64,000 nucleotides of DNA from Cryptomeria japonica. Taxonomy: Eukaryota; Streptophyta; Pinopsida; Cupressales; Cupressaceae. Positions 34,956 through 46,722 of this stretch are shown piece after piece. Made by a program: the position numbers and the translations under genes. Position 1 is the first letter of the stretch. The number at the start of each line of letters is the position of its first letter. The stretch is from the NCBI RefSeq assembly GCF_030272615.1, contig NC_081413.1, positions 717,423,867-717,487,866 on the forward strand. The letters are read 5' to 3'. The notes beneath the pieces were generated by a model. The model made no database searches. It had not been told where the DNA came from and saw nothing but the letters and a program-made list of their open reading frames with translations.

Positions 34956-36119
34956 TGTGTGAGCTTGAATTTTATCCTTAGAATATTACCTGTAATAAGT
35001 TAGTTTCACAAAATACAAAGGAAATGCATACAAGAAATCCAAAATCCACCAATGAAACTACATGAAATACATACTAAAATAAAACATTATTTTACCTTCA
35101 TGGCTTATGTCTCATTGTGTCCTAACTCCACTGTTCCTGGTTGCAGATGGTGTGCTCTCAGACAATGCACTATTGGCTTCCAAGAAGGCATATGAAGAAT
35201 GGACTGATAACTTGTAGTTAACTGATAGTATGATATGCAAAGCTACATGATTATGCTAAAATGATTATGCTAAAATGCTATATGATAATTGCTATTGCTA
35301 TTTGCATCAAAAACTCACAGATGCATATGATTAGCTTGCAAAATGCACTTGAAGTCTCTTGAAGTCTCACTCTCTCTCAACTGAAGCTCTTAATTTTATA
35401 GACTTTGAGAGGATAAGATGATGTGGCTCAAATCAATGGTCATAATCAGATCTACAGTTTTGGATGGCTGTGAGAAAAGGTGAAGGTTGAGAGAAAGGGG
35501 GAAGGAGAAGACAAGTGCCACTCATGTCACCTTGACTAGGTTGTTGACTGAGAGAATCTAGGGATGGTTAGAGAAGATTTAGGCATGATAGGATAAGTGG
35601 ATTCAAGTTTTTCCTAAGATGTAGGGGTGTTGGAGAGAATATAAGAAATGGTTATGAAATATGTGTACGTACACAATTTTCATTGAATTTGGAAGTTGAA
35701 GATAAATGATGAATTAATATTAAGAAATATTAATTTCTTTAGCCACATGATGTGTGAGTTGGCAAAGGGAAGATGAAGTGGAGATGGAGGGTGAGTTGGA
35801 AAAGGGATTAAATAATTTAATATTTGAGACTATAGGATAGGAGAATAACCATTAAATATTGGATATTTAATTGTTTGGAGGAGATAATTAAATATTAGAT
35901 ATTTAATTAACTTGGTTAGAAGGAATAATTAAATATTAGATATTTAATTAAATAGAGGAATAAGATAGATGAATTAATTAGTAAAATATTAATTAATAGA
36001 AAGACATGAAATGAGTTAAACGGATTAATCTTTTCAAATTAACTATTTATAGAAGAATAATTATTAAATAAATATAAAATATTTATTTAATTGCTCATAG
36101 CCAATTTTAGGTGTATACA
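34956..36119 (-). repeat. 5' LTR of gypsy D
   Basis: Minus strand TGTATACACCTAAAATTGG to AGCTCACACA, 1164 bp. The first 300 bp hold at least five AT palindromes (such as AATTAAATATTAGATATTTAATT at 35887-35909 and 35929-35951). Its start cuts copia C3 at 36120 within the reverse transcriptase. Confidence 0.85.
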
Positions 36120-39069
36120 ATATCCATTTGAAAAACTTTGTAGTTCTTGTGTGCTGCAAAAGCCAAAAATAATCTGACTACCTCAATTCCAGCTACCGGT
36201 GCAAAGGTTTCATTGTAATCAACTCCTTCCTTTTGAGAATATCCCTTACACACTAGTCTTGCTTTATTTCTGACAACCTTACCATCTTCATTAAGTTTGT
36301 TTCTAAAAACCTATTTGGTTCCAATTACATTTTTATCTTTAGGTCGGGGAACTAATGTCCAAGTGTTGTTTTTCTCAATTTGATCTAATTCTTCTTCCAT
36401 AGCTTTAATCCAAAATTTATCTTCACATGCCTCATTAACAGATGATGGTTCAATTTGAGAAATAAGACATACCTCTTCATTTGCCAATCTTCCTCTTGTC
36501 ATAACTCCTTTAAACTTGTTTCCAATTATCTAATCTTCAAAATGATTCAGTCTTACATACCGGGGTGTCTTTGTTTGCTGATGTTCCTCAGTTATTGTGG
36601 AATCCTCAGATGATACTAGGATAACTGGATCTTCATTTTGTACTGGTAGATTTAGAGTAGATTCATTTGTCAAAATATTCGTTGCTGGTTCAGAGTTTAT
36701 ATACCTTGAAGTTCCCCTGAATTGTTCATCAATCTTTACATTTGTACTTTCAACAATTTTCTGCAATCTTTTGTTAAAACATCTATATGCCTTGCTCTTA
36801 GATGAAGAACCAAGAAATATTCCTTCATCACTTCTAGGATCAAATTTGCCAATATACTCATCTCTTCTGATATAACATTTACTTCCAAAAATTCTGAAAT
36901 ACTTAAGAGTGGGAGTATTACCAAACCATAGTTCATGAGGGGTCTTACCGATTTCACCTTTGATGTGAACTTTGTTGAATGTATAGACTGTTGTACTGGC
37001 TAACTCTCTCCAATATACATGTGGTAGGTTTGCTTCTGATAACATACTTCTTGTTGCATCCAAGATAGTTATGTTTTTCCTTTCAACAACTCCATTTTGT
37101 TGTGGTGTCTGAGGTGCTGATAGTTGTCTTCTAATTCCATTTACTTCATAGAATGTATTAAATTCTTTAGATGTAAATTCACCTCCTTGATCTGATCTTA
37201 AACATTTGATTTTCGTATTGGTTTCATTTTCAACCATTGCTTTGAACAGTTTGAACTTTCCCAGTGCTTCAAATTTTTCTCTGAGAAAAGTAACCCAACA
37301 CATTCTAAAATAGTCATCAATGATTAGCATGAAATATCTATCACCTTGTAAGCTTTTAGTTCTAGCTGGACCACATAAATCAGTGTGAATTAAATCAAGA
37401 GCATTATTGGATTTTTCTAGAATACTTTTGAAACTAGCTCTAACTTGTTTTCCAAATTGACATTCCTTACACACTGTATTATGAGGTTTGGCAATTTTAG
37501 GTAAATCTCTAACTACCTTAGTAGTACTGATCTTCACCATGCAATCAAAGTTTACATGACAGAGTCTCTTATGCCATAACCAGCTTTCATCAATATGAGC
37601 AATCAAGCATGTTTTTTCACTCTTATTCAAATGAAAGATATTACCTCTAGTCTGATTACCGGTTGCAATTTCCAAACTAGTTCTATTCATGATTTTGTAT
37701 TTTCCATTTTTGAATTGTAACTGAAATCCTTTCTCAACTAATTGACCAACACTCAAAGGATTATGCTTTAATCCTTCAACATAGTAAACATTGTCAGTGT
37801 TATGCTTACCATCAAGAGATATTGTACCCTTACCTTTGATTGAACAAGCTTTGTCATCTCCAAATCTCATTAAGCCTCCATTGTATTCTTGAAAGTTCAA
37901 GAATTTACCTTTGTCTCCTGTCATATGATGTGAGCATCCTGAATCAATGATCCATTCATCCTTTACTTCAACTTTAGCTACCAAGGCCTGTACTACCGGC
38001 TGAGCAGTAGGTGTCGATTGATCTTCTGTTATAGCAACAAAGGCCCATCCATTATCTATTGGATCCTCATTAGAATCATCAGTCACACCTTCATCAGCAA
38101 TGTAACAAGATTTGTCTTTATTCTTCTTAAATCTGTATCTCTGATATTCAGGATTAGGCTTGTATGTTCTTCTAGCTTCTTCTCTTAGTCTAGCATCTTT
38201 ATCAAAGCATCTTGAAGCCATATGACCAATCTTATTGCAGTTAAAACATTTAAAGGGTTCTTTACCTTCACACTTAGTTCCAACTAGACCTTTAGGCATT
38301 TTCCTTGAAAATAGTGCTTCAAGTTCTTCAGGTTCTTCATTTTCTTTCCTGCTTTCTTCAAGTTCTCTTGCATAAAAGGCTTTCCAATCAGATTTGTCAA
38401 ATGATGGAGCAGATGATGTTGATGCTTTAAAGGCCAAAACTGTCTTTATAGTAGCAACAAGACCAATTTCTTCAATTTCAAAAGCTGAAAGTTTCCCAAT
38501 TAATGTATCCCTAGTAACTGATATATTAGGCATTGTTCTTAACTCATTTATAGCAGTGAATTTCATTTTATATGCCGGTGGCAATCCTCTTAAAACTTTT
38601 GAAACAATTTCATCTTCACTTAAGGTTCCTCCACAACATTTAATATCCAAAACAATCTCATGTACTCTTTCCATAAAAGCAAAAATCCTTTCATCTTCTT
38701 CCATTTTCAAATGTTCATACCTGACCCAAAAGCTCTCAAGTTTTGCATTTTGACTGTGGAATCTCCTTCATTCGGTGTTTCCAAATGATCCCAAATAGCT
38801 TTAGTAGTAGACCTATCTGATAGTCCCATGATTTGTTGATCTGATAATGCGCTCAAAAGTGCTTCTCTTGCTTTGCAATCATTTTCCTCATCTTTAGTCA
38901 AGTTGGGTGGAGTGGGCTGACTCTGAGTAGGAGCATTATAACCATTCTTTGTAATATCCCAAATGTCTTTTCCAATGCAATTTAGATGTGTATCCATTCT
39001 GATCTTCCATATGCCATAGTTGGTTCCATCAAGTTTAGGACTATCCTTCCTGAAATAGTTAGTAGACAT
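36120..39069 (-). pseudogene. Copia C3 gag-pol, 3' part lost to D
   Basis: ATG at 39069 (MSTNYFRKDSPKL). A frameshift near 38710-38750 leads into a 726-codon open frame (38710-36530). Order: gag; CCHC knuckle CFNCNKIGHMASRC; protease WIIDSGCSHHMT; pre-integrase HKRLCHVNFDCMVKI; integrase with Asp in DLIHTDLCGP, Asp in RSDQGGEF and Glu in NGVVERKN; then the integrase tail (GKFDPRSDEGIFLG). After a stop at 36530 come the reverse transcriptase start (WTLVPRPKDKNVIGTK), another stop, and the ARLVCKGYSQKEG and [11 protein letters not shown] motifs, ending at NYKVFQMDI where the D LTR begins. Same family as C1 and better preserved in gag and integrase. Confidence 0.9.
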
Positions 39070-39111
39070 TGGATCTCCTCAAGTTGTTAAAATTCTGCAA
39101 AAGAGGACTAA

Positions 39112-39123
39112 GCACTGATACCA
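39112..39123 (-). other. tRNA-iMet primer binding site of C3
   Basis: Minus strand TGGTATCAGTGC, one change from the consensus, two bases after the LTR end. Confidence 0.85.
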
Positions 39124-39125
39124 AT

Positions 39126-40180
39126 TGTTAGGTCCCAGAGACAACTGAGAGGGGGGGGGGGGTGAATTAGTTGTCTAATAAATTCAAACCAAAAACAACT
39201 TAACCAACTTAATGCTTAATACTGGTAAACTAGTTCAATATGTCGGTAGACAGTTTTAACAGTTAATTGCTATACTGGTAAGGATTAGTGCATGAAACAT
39301 AAAGACAAAGTCATCCACAACACATAACACCAATATTTGTACATGGAAACCTTGTAAGGGGAAAAACCACAGTGGAAAACCTTACCCACAATCAGATGAT
39401 ACTACTGCAGATAGTAAGTGTACATAAATGGGGTCTGCACATGCAGAAAGGCCAAGCGCCTAGAGCTCACTGCTCAATCACAAAATGGGAGTCACACTGA
39501 CTACAATTGGATGGTTAAATCCAATAATAATGTATTGTACAAAATAGCATCTTCATATGTTGGATTCAGTACTGGTGTAGTTCTGATTGTCTTCACAAAA
39601 ACCCTTCTTCAATCTTCAAAAGATATCTGCGTGTATAGCTCTTCTTATTCTCGCATATACCTTCACACAATCCTTTTCGCATTCCACATCTGATCTTACA
39701 AATAAGATCTTACATTTATACCATAACCTAAGACAAATTTTAGTAGGTCAGCTCTACAAGATATTACAATAAAAACATTTTACAAACAATACAATATATG
39801 ATGCAATAACCGATTGAACATGTCAGCTTAATGCATTCACAACAATAATTAATCATCTCCATAGCGTGCCATGCTGATCTCAAAAAGATAAACCTATCGG
39901 TGTAACCCTGGACCTATTTGCCTGTAACAACAAATATGTGAATGCTAATGTACCAATAAACAAAACTCCAAAACAAAGTGTTCACACAATGTCTTCGACA
40001 TAACCAAGTGTTTTACATATCATTCCAAGTATCGGTAATCATTATATCTTGCCGGTGTGCTAGATACCAGTGACTGTGCATGAGTCACTTTCTTGCCGGT
40101 GAATGTTGCTAATTCTCCAAAGTGCTAGAGTTTTAGTAGGTGTTGACATCAATGACAAAACCATACCAAAATACCAATAA
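39126..40180 (-). repeat. 5' LTR of copia C3
   Basis: Minus strand from ATTGGTATTTTGG near 40180 (TGTTGG in C1) to GGGACCTAACA at 39126, about 1055 bp. It matches both C1 LTRs throughout, including the block ATCCAATTGTAGTCAGTGTGAC and a C-run of twelve before the end. Confidence 0.9.
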
Positions 40181-40965
40181 TACTAAACCATGATCCCAAT
40201 AAACCAATCTGCAACTACCAAAGCAATAAATCATAGGAATATGTTGACATCAATGACAACAACATATTCTACCAGCAATGATGTCCAACATCATCCTCTT
40301 CTCACATTGAATAAAATCAAGATGTTGAAGAAACCCCATTGGAAGAAGATGCAGAGGAAATGTTGGTTCATTTTGGTGAAATTCAGGTTGAATTGGATTT
40401 TGAACCAAATATCGAAAACATACAAAACCATCAACAACCACCTAATGAGGAACTATCTAGGGAGAACATATAGCTATAGGATTGGAAAATCTAGTAGAAG
40501 TAGTAGAGAAAGTCAATAAAGAAGAAATAACAGGAAGGACTATGGTAAGTATGCATGAACCACCTTTGTTTTAATGGGCTCCATTTGCATTGGAATTATA
40601 GAAGTTAATAGGAAATTTATAAGGAAAAAGATTGGAAAGTAGAGAGAGAGTTACAACAACAATTAAAGGAAAAGGATGTAGAAATTAATAGATTGGAGGA
40701 TAAGATTAGATAATGTGGCTACTCTGGTGCCATAAATTATTTAAGTGCAGACCACCTCCTAGTATATATGATCTACATCTAAAAGAACTATACATCTCCT
40801 ATAAACTGTCTAGAGAATTGTCTGGTTTAAGCTCATATCTCATAAGTCCTAAAGAATTTATGCATCCCTACAATACATCTACCCCTCGACAAAAAAAAAA
40901 TTATGTTAATTCTATCTCCACAATTATGCTACTCCAAACAATCTATAGTGGAACTTGTTATTGTC
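40181..40965 (+). pseudogene. Decayed coding remnant split by element P
   Basis: No intact frame. Broken plus-strand coding-like text is visible: LEEDAEEMLVHFGEIQVELD near 40330-40400 and ERELQQQLKEKDVEINRLED near 40640-40700, a coiled coil. It stops at the P LTR. The flank on the other side (52557-53180) is similar broken coding-like text, so one old element may have been split. Family unknown. Confidence 0.35.
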
Positions 40966-41747
40966 TGTAGACACCTAAAATTGTCCAGTCTAATTAAATA
41001 AATATTTTATTTATTTAATTATCTTAGCCTAATTCTTTTATTAATTAAATAAATCTTTATTTATTTAATTAATTCATTTATCCACTTCTAGCCTTAATTA
41101 TCATTTAAATAAATACTTTATTTATTTAAATTATCATTTTCCTAAATTAAATAAATAACTTGTTTATTTAATTGATCCCACTTCCTCTATTAATTAAATA
41201 AATCTTTATTTATTTAATTAATCATTAACCTTTTCTACCTATGACACATGTCATTCATCTCTTAATTCATATACTACCTACCCTCTTATTATTTTATTAT
41301 TTTCTCTACCTACCCTCTAATTATAGCCGACCATTTATCTTTTACACCTCTCAATCTTATCCCTCCATTTCTTATAGTGTCTTCTATATAAGGAGATGCT
41401 TCCTTCATTATCAAACCCTAACTAACTCAATTGCGCACTCGACTACACTATGCTTTCAAACTGGCATATGCTATCCTACTTGCAACCACATTTTCGTTCT
41501 TTGTTGAGCTCTTGTGCACATAAAATTTGAGAGCAACTATATCAAGCAAGATCAATGGAGATAGGAAGAATGGAGATCCAAACCCTATTCGACATGTGAT
41601 GGTATAATCTTTGTGATTTCATTTGATTTGCATTGTCTTAGGTAATCTTCATATGTTATGGTGGATCTTTGTTATTGTTAGGCTAGGGTTTTGTGGTTGA
41701 ATTCATTTAGTCTTTCAATATTGTTGTTTCCATTTTCACCATATACA
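40966..41747 (+). repeat. 5' LTR of P
   Basis: TGTAGACACCTAAAATTGTC to CACCATATACA. Differs from the 3' LTR at a few per cent of sites by eye. Five AT palindromes lie at 40992-41020, 41041-41072, 41103-41131, 41144-41173 and 41190-41220. TATA box at 41385-41392. Confidence 0.95.
41385..41392 (+). promoter_or_regulatory. TATA box of the P LTR
   Basis: TATATAAG in CTTCTATATAAGGAG, repeated at 52194-52201 in the 3' LTR. Transcription would start about 30 bp downstream. Confidence 0.65.
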
Positions 41748-42610
41748 TTTTGGCTAGAGTCATTTTGAGTCTAAACACTTGCAAACATTGAGTCCTCTTC
41801 AACATTGTGTTCTCTTGTCATGAAAAATAGTCAAACATTCAAATTTGGTCACAACAAAACAACTTCACAGATTGGAAAAATTGCACAAAGTTTATAGAAA
41901 TGCGTCTGTGTCTGATAGAACCGCGTTTGTGTCGTCTAAACATGTCTGTGAAGGGCAGAAACACGTCTGTGTCTTTTGAGCAACATTGCATTTACAACAT
42001 CTCAGAAAGGCGTCTGTGTCTGACAGAACCACATCTGTGTCATTTAAATGTGTCTGTGTCTGATAGAATAACATCTGTATACTTTAAGTGCATCTATGAA
42101 GTATATAGGCACGTCTGTGTTTAGAATTGAAAACTTTCATAATCCAGCAAACAAGGAACAGTTAGCTTCAGACTTATTGAGCTTCCTAGGTATCTCTCTG
42201 GGTTTTCATCTAGAATTCAACCTATCTTTTGGGTCTCACAAAGTCCATCATTTCTTTACACCTTACATTACATTCACATTTGTCTAAACTTGAGTCAAAA
42301 GGTCACTTGCTTGTCCTATCATACTTTGTCAGCACACTACATACAACAACATTTTTCTAAGTGGTCCCTCATCAAGGTCTATCACCTTTGGGTCTCATTT
42401 AGTCTTACTTAGAGTCAAGGTCAACTTACCTCATCAAGAGAAACTATCATCTCTTTGGAAGCCACACCTACTCTACTACATACATACTTGGTCTTACACT
42501 TTGGACATTGCAAGTACACCTCAGATTCATTTACATTCCATCCAACTCTTGGTCTTCCATACTCTTTCCATTTTCATCTAGTCTCACACATCTTGGTCAA
42601 TACCTAGTTC
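41748..42610 (+). other. Leader of P
   Basis: Starts TTTTGGCTAGAGTCATTTTG, so the primer site is probably TGGCTAGAGTC after a TTT spacer, with no identified tRNA. The GCG-word array follows at 41899-42123. The remainder to the gag ATG is non-coding. Confidence 0.6.
41899..42123 (+). repeat. Post-primer GCG-word array of P
   Basis: About ten degenerate words around GCGTCTGTGTCTGATAGAAC, with variants ACGTCTGTGTC, GCGTTTGTGTC and CATCTGTGTC. The decayed forms differ mainly at the CpG. Confidence 0.85.
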
Positions 42611-45152
42611 ATGGTTGAAACTCGTTCCCAAAAATCTAGGAGAGAAACTAAAGAGGCTCAAGAGTCCGTAAACATGAGTGTCTATGAGTATGAAAATGAT
42701 GTCTTTTTCAATACTGATCATAACACATTACCTGACATGGATGCCTATAGAAACATTCCAAATGTTGAGAACATGGACAACAATGATACACACAATGACA
42801 ATATGGACAATTTTTCCATACATTCAGTAGAAGTGGAAGAAACCATTATGAATCCCCATTTCAATCGATTGGTTGAGGAAATAATGAGGAGAGATAGACA
42901 ATACTTTCTACAAGTGATGGAACAAAGTGGAGCCAAGATACCTCATGATTTTGACATGTCTCAAATAATGGAAAATCGACCTTTGCAACAACCTCACCTC
43001 AACATGGATCAAAGGAGGCCTAATAGTGGAGGCAATAGAGGACCACATATGGTGCCTGAATCACCATCATCTTTGTTTCAAAAACCAGAGGTCCCATACA
43101 CATATGGTCAAGCATATGATACTCACCTTTACAGACCATTATGGAAGTCTTATGCAGAAAAATATGTTCAATCACATACCAATGCTAAGGATCAACCACC
43201 AAAGCAATTGGATATTCAAAGGCATGCTCAAAATTTGGACACAAGGAAACCCCGTGTCAAATTTGGGGGCAACACACTAGAACAAACTCATGACATTCCT
43301 ATAGAGTATGGTATACATGGACAAAGCAGATATGTCGTTCCTCAACATGACTCTATACCAAGTGGCCCATATATGCAGCATCATTATAGACCTCCTCCAT
43401 GAACATGTGTATGATCAATATCATCCATATATGCAACATGCTCCTCCACACAATGTTTCAGGCATGGGGTATGGTCCAAGAAGTTGGTCTCCATCTAAGA
43501 ACAATTTGGAACAACAAATCAAGGTTTTACAGAAGAAAATGGAGGACATAAATACACCGAAGCCAACTTACACAATGAGAGACATATGTCCCTATCCATT
43601 TGACAAAAGCATTCCAATTCCTCCTTTTGCTACATACTTTGTGACACCTAAGTTTGATAAGTATAGAGGAAAAGGGGATCCTAAGGCACACATAAGAGAG
43701 TTTTTCATAGCTTGCATTGAAGTGGCAGTAGAAGAGACATATTTGATGAGATTATTCCCACAAAGCTTAGGTGATCAAGCTATGGAATGGTTCTCTCAAC
43801 TTCCACTTGGAATTAAGTCATGGGGTGACTTAGCAGAGGCATTTATCCAACATTTCTCCTACAACATAGAGATAGACATATCAGTCACTACTTTGTGCAA
43901 CACCAAGCAAAAAGATGGAGAGTCTTTTTCATCATTTTTACAAAGATAGAGGAATCTAGCCAGTAGATGCTCTTGTGAAATTCCACAAGAATAAATGGTA
44001 GAAATGTTCACCCAAAATGTTAACAAAGACATTGGCTATGATCTAAGGAAAACTTGTTTGTCCACCTTCAAGGACGTCATTGAAAAAGGATTAGCAATAG
44101 AGAAGGTCCTAATTGAGCAAGGCATCATCAAAATATTCAAGGAAAACAAAGATGACTATAAAGGAAAAGATAAGCCAATATTTTGGAATAAAAACAAGAA
44201 CACGGTCAATGATGGTGTTGTTGATGCCAATATAGTATGACCCAAAATCATTTTTTCTTGATCAAGTTCTACAAACAATCAAGTGAATACTCAAACAACT
44301 TCAAAGTCACAAAGGAAGTACACTCCATTGGGAGAACCACTTGAGTCAGTTTTCAAGAAGCTAGTGGCAAACAAAATAATAACAATTCCCGATCTGCCTC
44401 AATATGAGCCAAAGGTTAAACCAAATTGTTGGAATAATGACGAATATTGTGAATTTCATAAGAGAAAGGGTCATAAAATAGGAAATTGTCATCGACTGAA
44501 GAACATCATACAAGATCTTATCGATAGTGGTGACATTGAGATTGAGGGACACTCATCCAATCAAGAACATGAGATGTTTAAGGAACCATTCCCAAAGCAT
44601 GACAAGAGAAAAGGTAAAGCCACAAATGACCAAACCAACTATACCAAAGCATCTTATAACTATGATTCAACTATCAATCACATCTCGATCGACAATTATG
44701 TCTCTACCATTATCATCAAGGACAAAATGCCTAATAATTCTACCCAAAGACCCAAGATTGTCCTAAAAGGAATTGGATCTTCTTCCGAACCTACCTCTGA
44801 ATGTAATGTTACAACTCATCGAGGTAAATTCACTTTGCAAGGTGCTCTAGCCAAAAACACAGCTTCCTCATCAACCAAACCTGAGTATGACCTTGTAGAA
44901 CAGTTGGGGAAGACACCTGCACTTATTTCCATCCTTGAGCTTTTACGCATATCCCCCGCACATAAAGCCATTCTTGATAAAACCTTGAGAGACACTAATG
45001 TTCCTATTGATTTGAACGTGGACCAGTTTCAAGCCATGGTGGGATACCTTTCCATTCCACACTCCCTTACATTCACAGAAGCTGATGATGCCTCCGTAAG
45101 CCAACCACATAATGCACCTTTACACATTGAAGCCTTTCTACATAAAAATTGA
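42611..45152 (+). pseudogene. Gypsy P gag (broken)
   Basis: ATG at 42611 (MVETRSQKSRRETKEAQ). The frame ends in a shift near 43395; the next frame runs to 45152 with stops near 43948, 43993, 44238 and 44260. Domains: N-terminal region with VEEIMRRDRQYFLQVMEQSG; coiled coil NLEQQIKVLQKKMEDI; MRDICPYPFDKS; gag core (PKFDKYRGKGDPKAHIREF, LMRLFPQSLGDQAMEWF); and a zinc-finger-like CEFHKRKGHKIGNC in which the second position is His, as in E. Next comes the conserved pre-protease block LGKTPALISILELLRIS. Tat/Ogre-type gypsy by resemblance. Confidence 0.85.
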
Positions 45153-45154
45153 AT

Positions 45155-46722
45155 AAAATGAGTCCTGATAGATGGAGGACAAGGTCTAAACATTTGTACA
45201 TTGAGCACTATTAAACAATTGGGATATTCTGAAAAAGGCTGTAAATTTTACACATGCAATCACCATCAAGGCATATGATGATGAAGAGCATTCATCCAAA
45301 GGCACAGTCACCTTACCTCTCAAGGCTAGGCCAGCTACAAAGGATGTGGTTTGTCAAGTCCTAGACTTGGATCTCACATACAACATACTCTTGGGATGTC
45401 CTTGGATTCATGAGATGAGCGTAGTACCATCTACATATCATCGATGTATCAAGTTTCCACACAATGGACTTGAAGTGACCGTCAAAGCAGATCCAAATCC
45501 ATTCATATATTGCAACAATCTGCAACCTCGATCAGAAATAACAATCCTAGTCAATCGAGAAGTTGTTCCATCTTCAGCATATGTGGATCCAGAATCATTG
45601 AAAGTTTCTATATCAAAACAAGCAGAGATCAAAGAAAAGTTCAAGTTTAAAGACATGGGATGTGGTGAGTATATCTTTCATGTTGATCAACTCCCACTAT
45701 CTCCTAAGGTATTCAGTCAACAAGAACAGTCTACAAGAAACTTCCAATACCAAGGAATTGTGTGTGAACCACCTAGTGTTGTGGCTACTAAGTCTGAATG
45801 CAAATATCCTCTAGTGGTGAAAGCATCTTTTGATATCAATAATCCTAAGAGTGGTTCCAACGAAGAATCTATTGAGCATATCGCCAACCCTCTTGAGAAC
45901 TCACATAGCTTTACCATATCATCTGCTCATTCCATTTCCACTCCACTTCCAGACTTGGATCAACAAGAATTACAAAAGCCCTTACTCATTGGGGATCAAA
46001 AATCACGCTTTGAAAAGAAAAATCCAAAAGTAAAAACTAAAGAAAAGTCCTTTAGTCCAAATCAAAATCAAAAGCTATTGGACTTTGCAAAAATCAAAGT
46101 CAAGGATAAAAATCCTATGAACGAGAAAGAACAAGAGTTGATCTCCCCTAATATCAAAATAACTAGGGGCAAAAGTTCTACAATTTTAAGTCAAAAAGCA
46201 TACTTGTTGATCCTAAGTCTCCATCATGCTATCCTACTTTCACTTCTTTTCACAATCATAAGCCTTCATCACTCATCCACTTGTTTAGCACATCCTTTTC
46301 CTTTTGGCGATACATCATGGACCTTTAATGGATCTTCCTTGAAGGACTTTGTTATCAGGGATGCCCAAACTTCTTCAAGTGACATGCATACTAGCCTATG
46401 TAGTCCACACACTAGTAATTGTATCTCATTTCTTTTATCAAGGAAGATAGGCACTCAAACTACACATCATTCAGTCAAGAAACAATGCAGCTACAATCAC
46501 AAGGTAAAACCTCACACATTTGAGGTGGGTGACTTAGTTCTCAAAGAAAATCCTAAAAATCAGCAAGACAGAGAAAAGAAGGGAAAGTTCGAACCAAACT
46601 GGCTTGGTCCTTACATCATCATAGAAACATATGGATCTGGTGCATATCAACTCTCAACTATGGAGGGTGAACCTTTGGAGGATCCTATCAACAACATATA
46701 TCTTTGCAGGTTTTACACATAG
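45155..46722 (+). pseudogene. P protease joined to integrase C-terminal module, polymerase missing
   Basis: The protease starts near 45163 with LIDGGQGLNICTLS (Asp-Gly-Gly at the active site), shifts frame near 45240, then runs open for 458 codons from 45346 to the stop at 46720: VCQVLDLDLTYNILLGCPWI closes the protease. A region of about 250 residues without known motifs follows, with a hydrophobic stretch (SLHHAILLSLLFTIISLHH). The end is KVKPHTFEVGDLVLKENPK and EPNWLGPYIIIETYGSGAYQ, the GPY/F module at the end of gypsy integrases. Reverse transcriptase, RNase H and integrase core, normally 3 kb between these parts, are absent. The frame from 45346 is uninterrupted although gag is broken. 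Confidence 0.8.
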
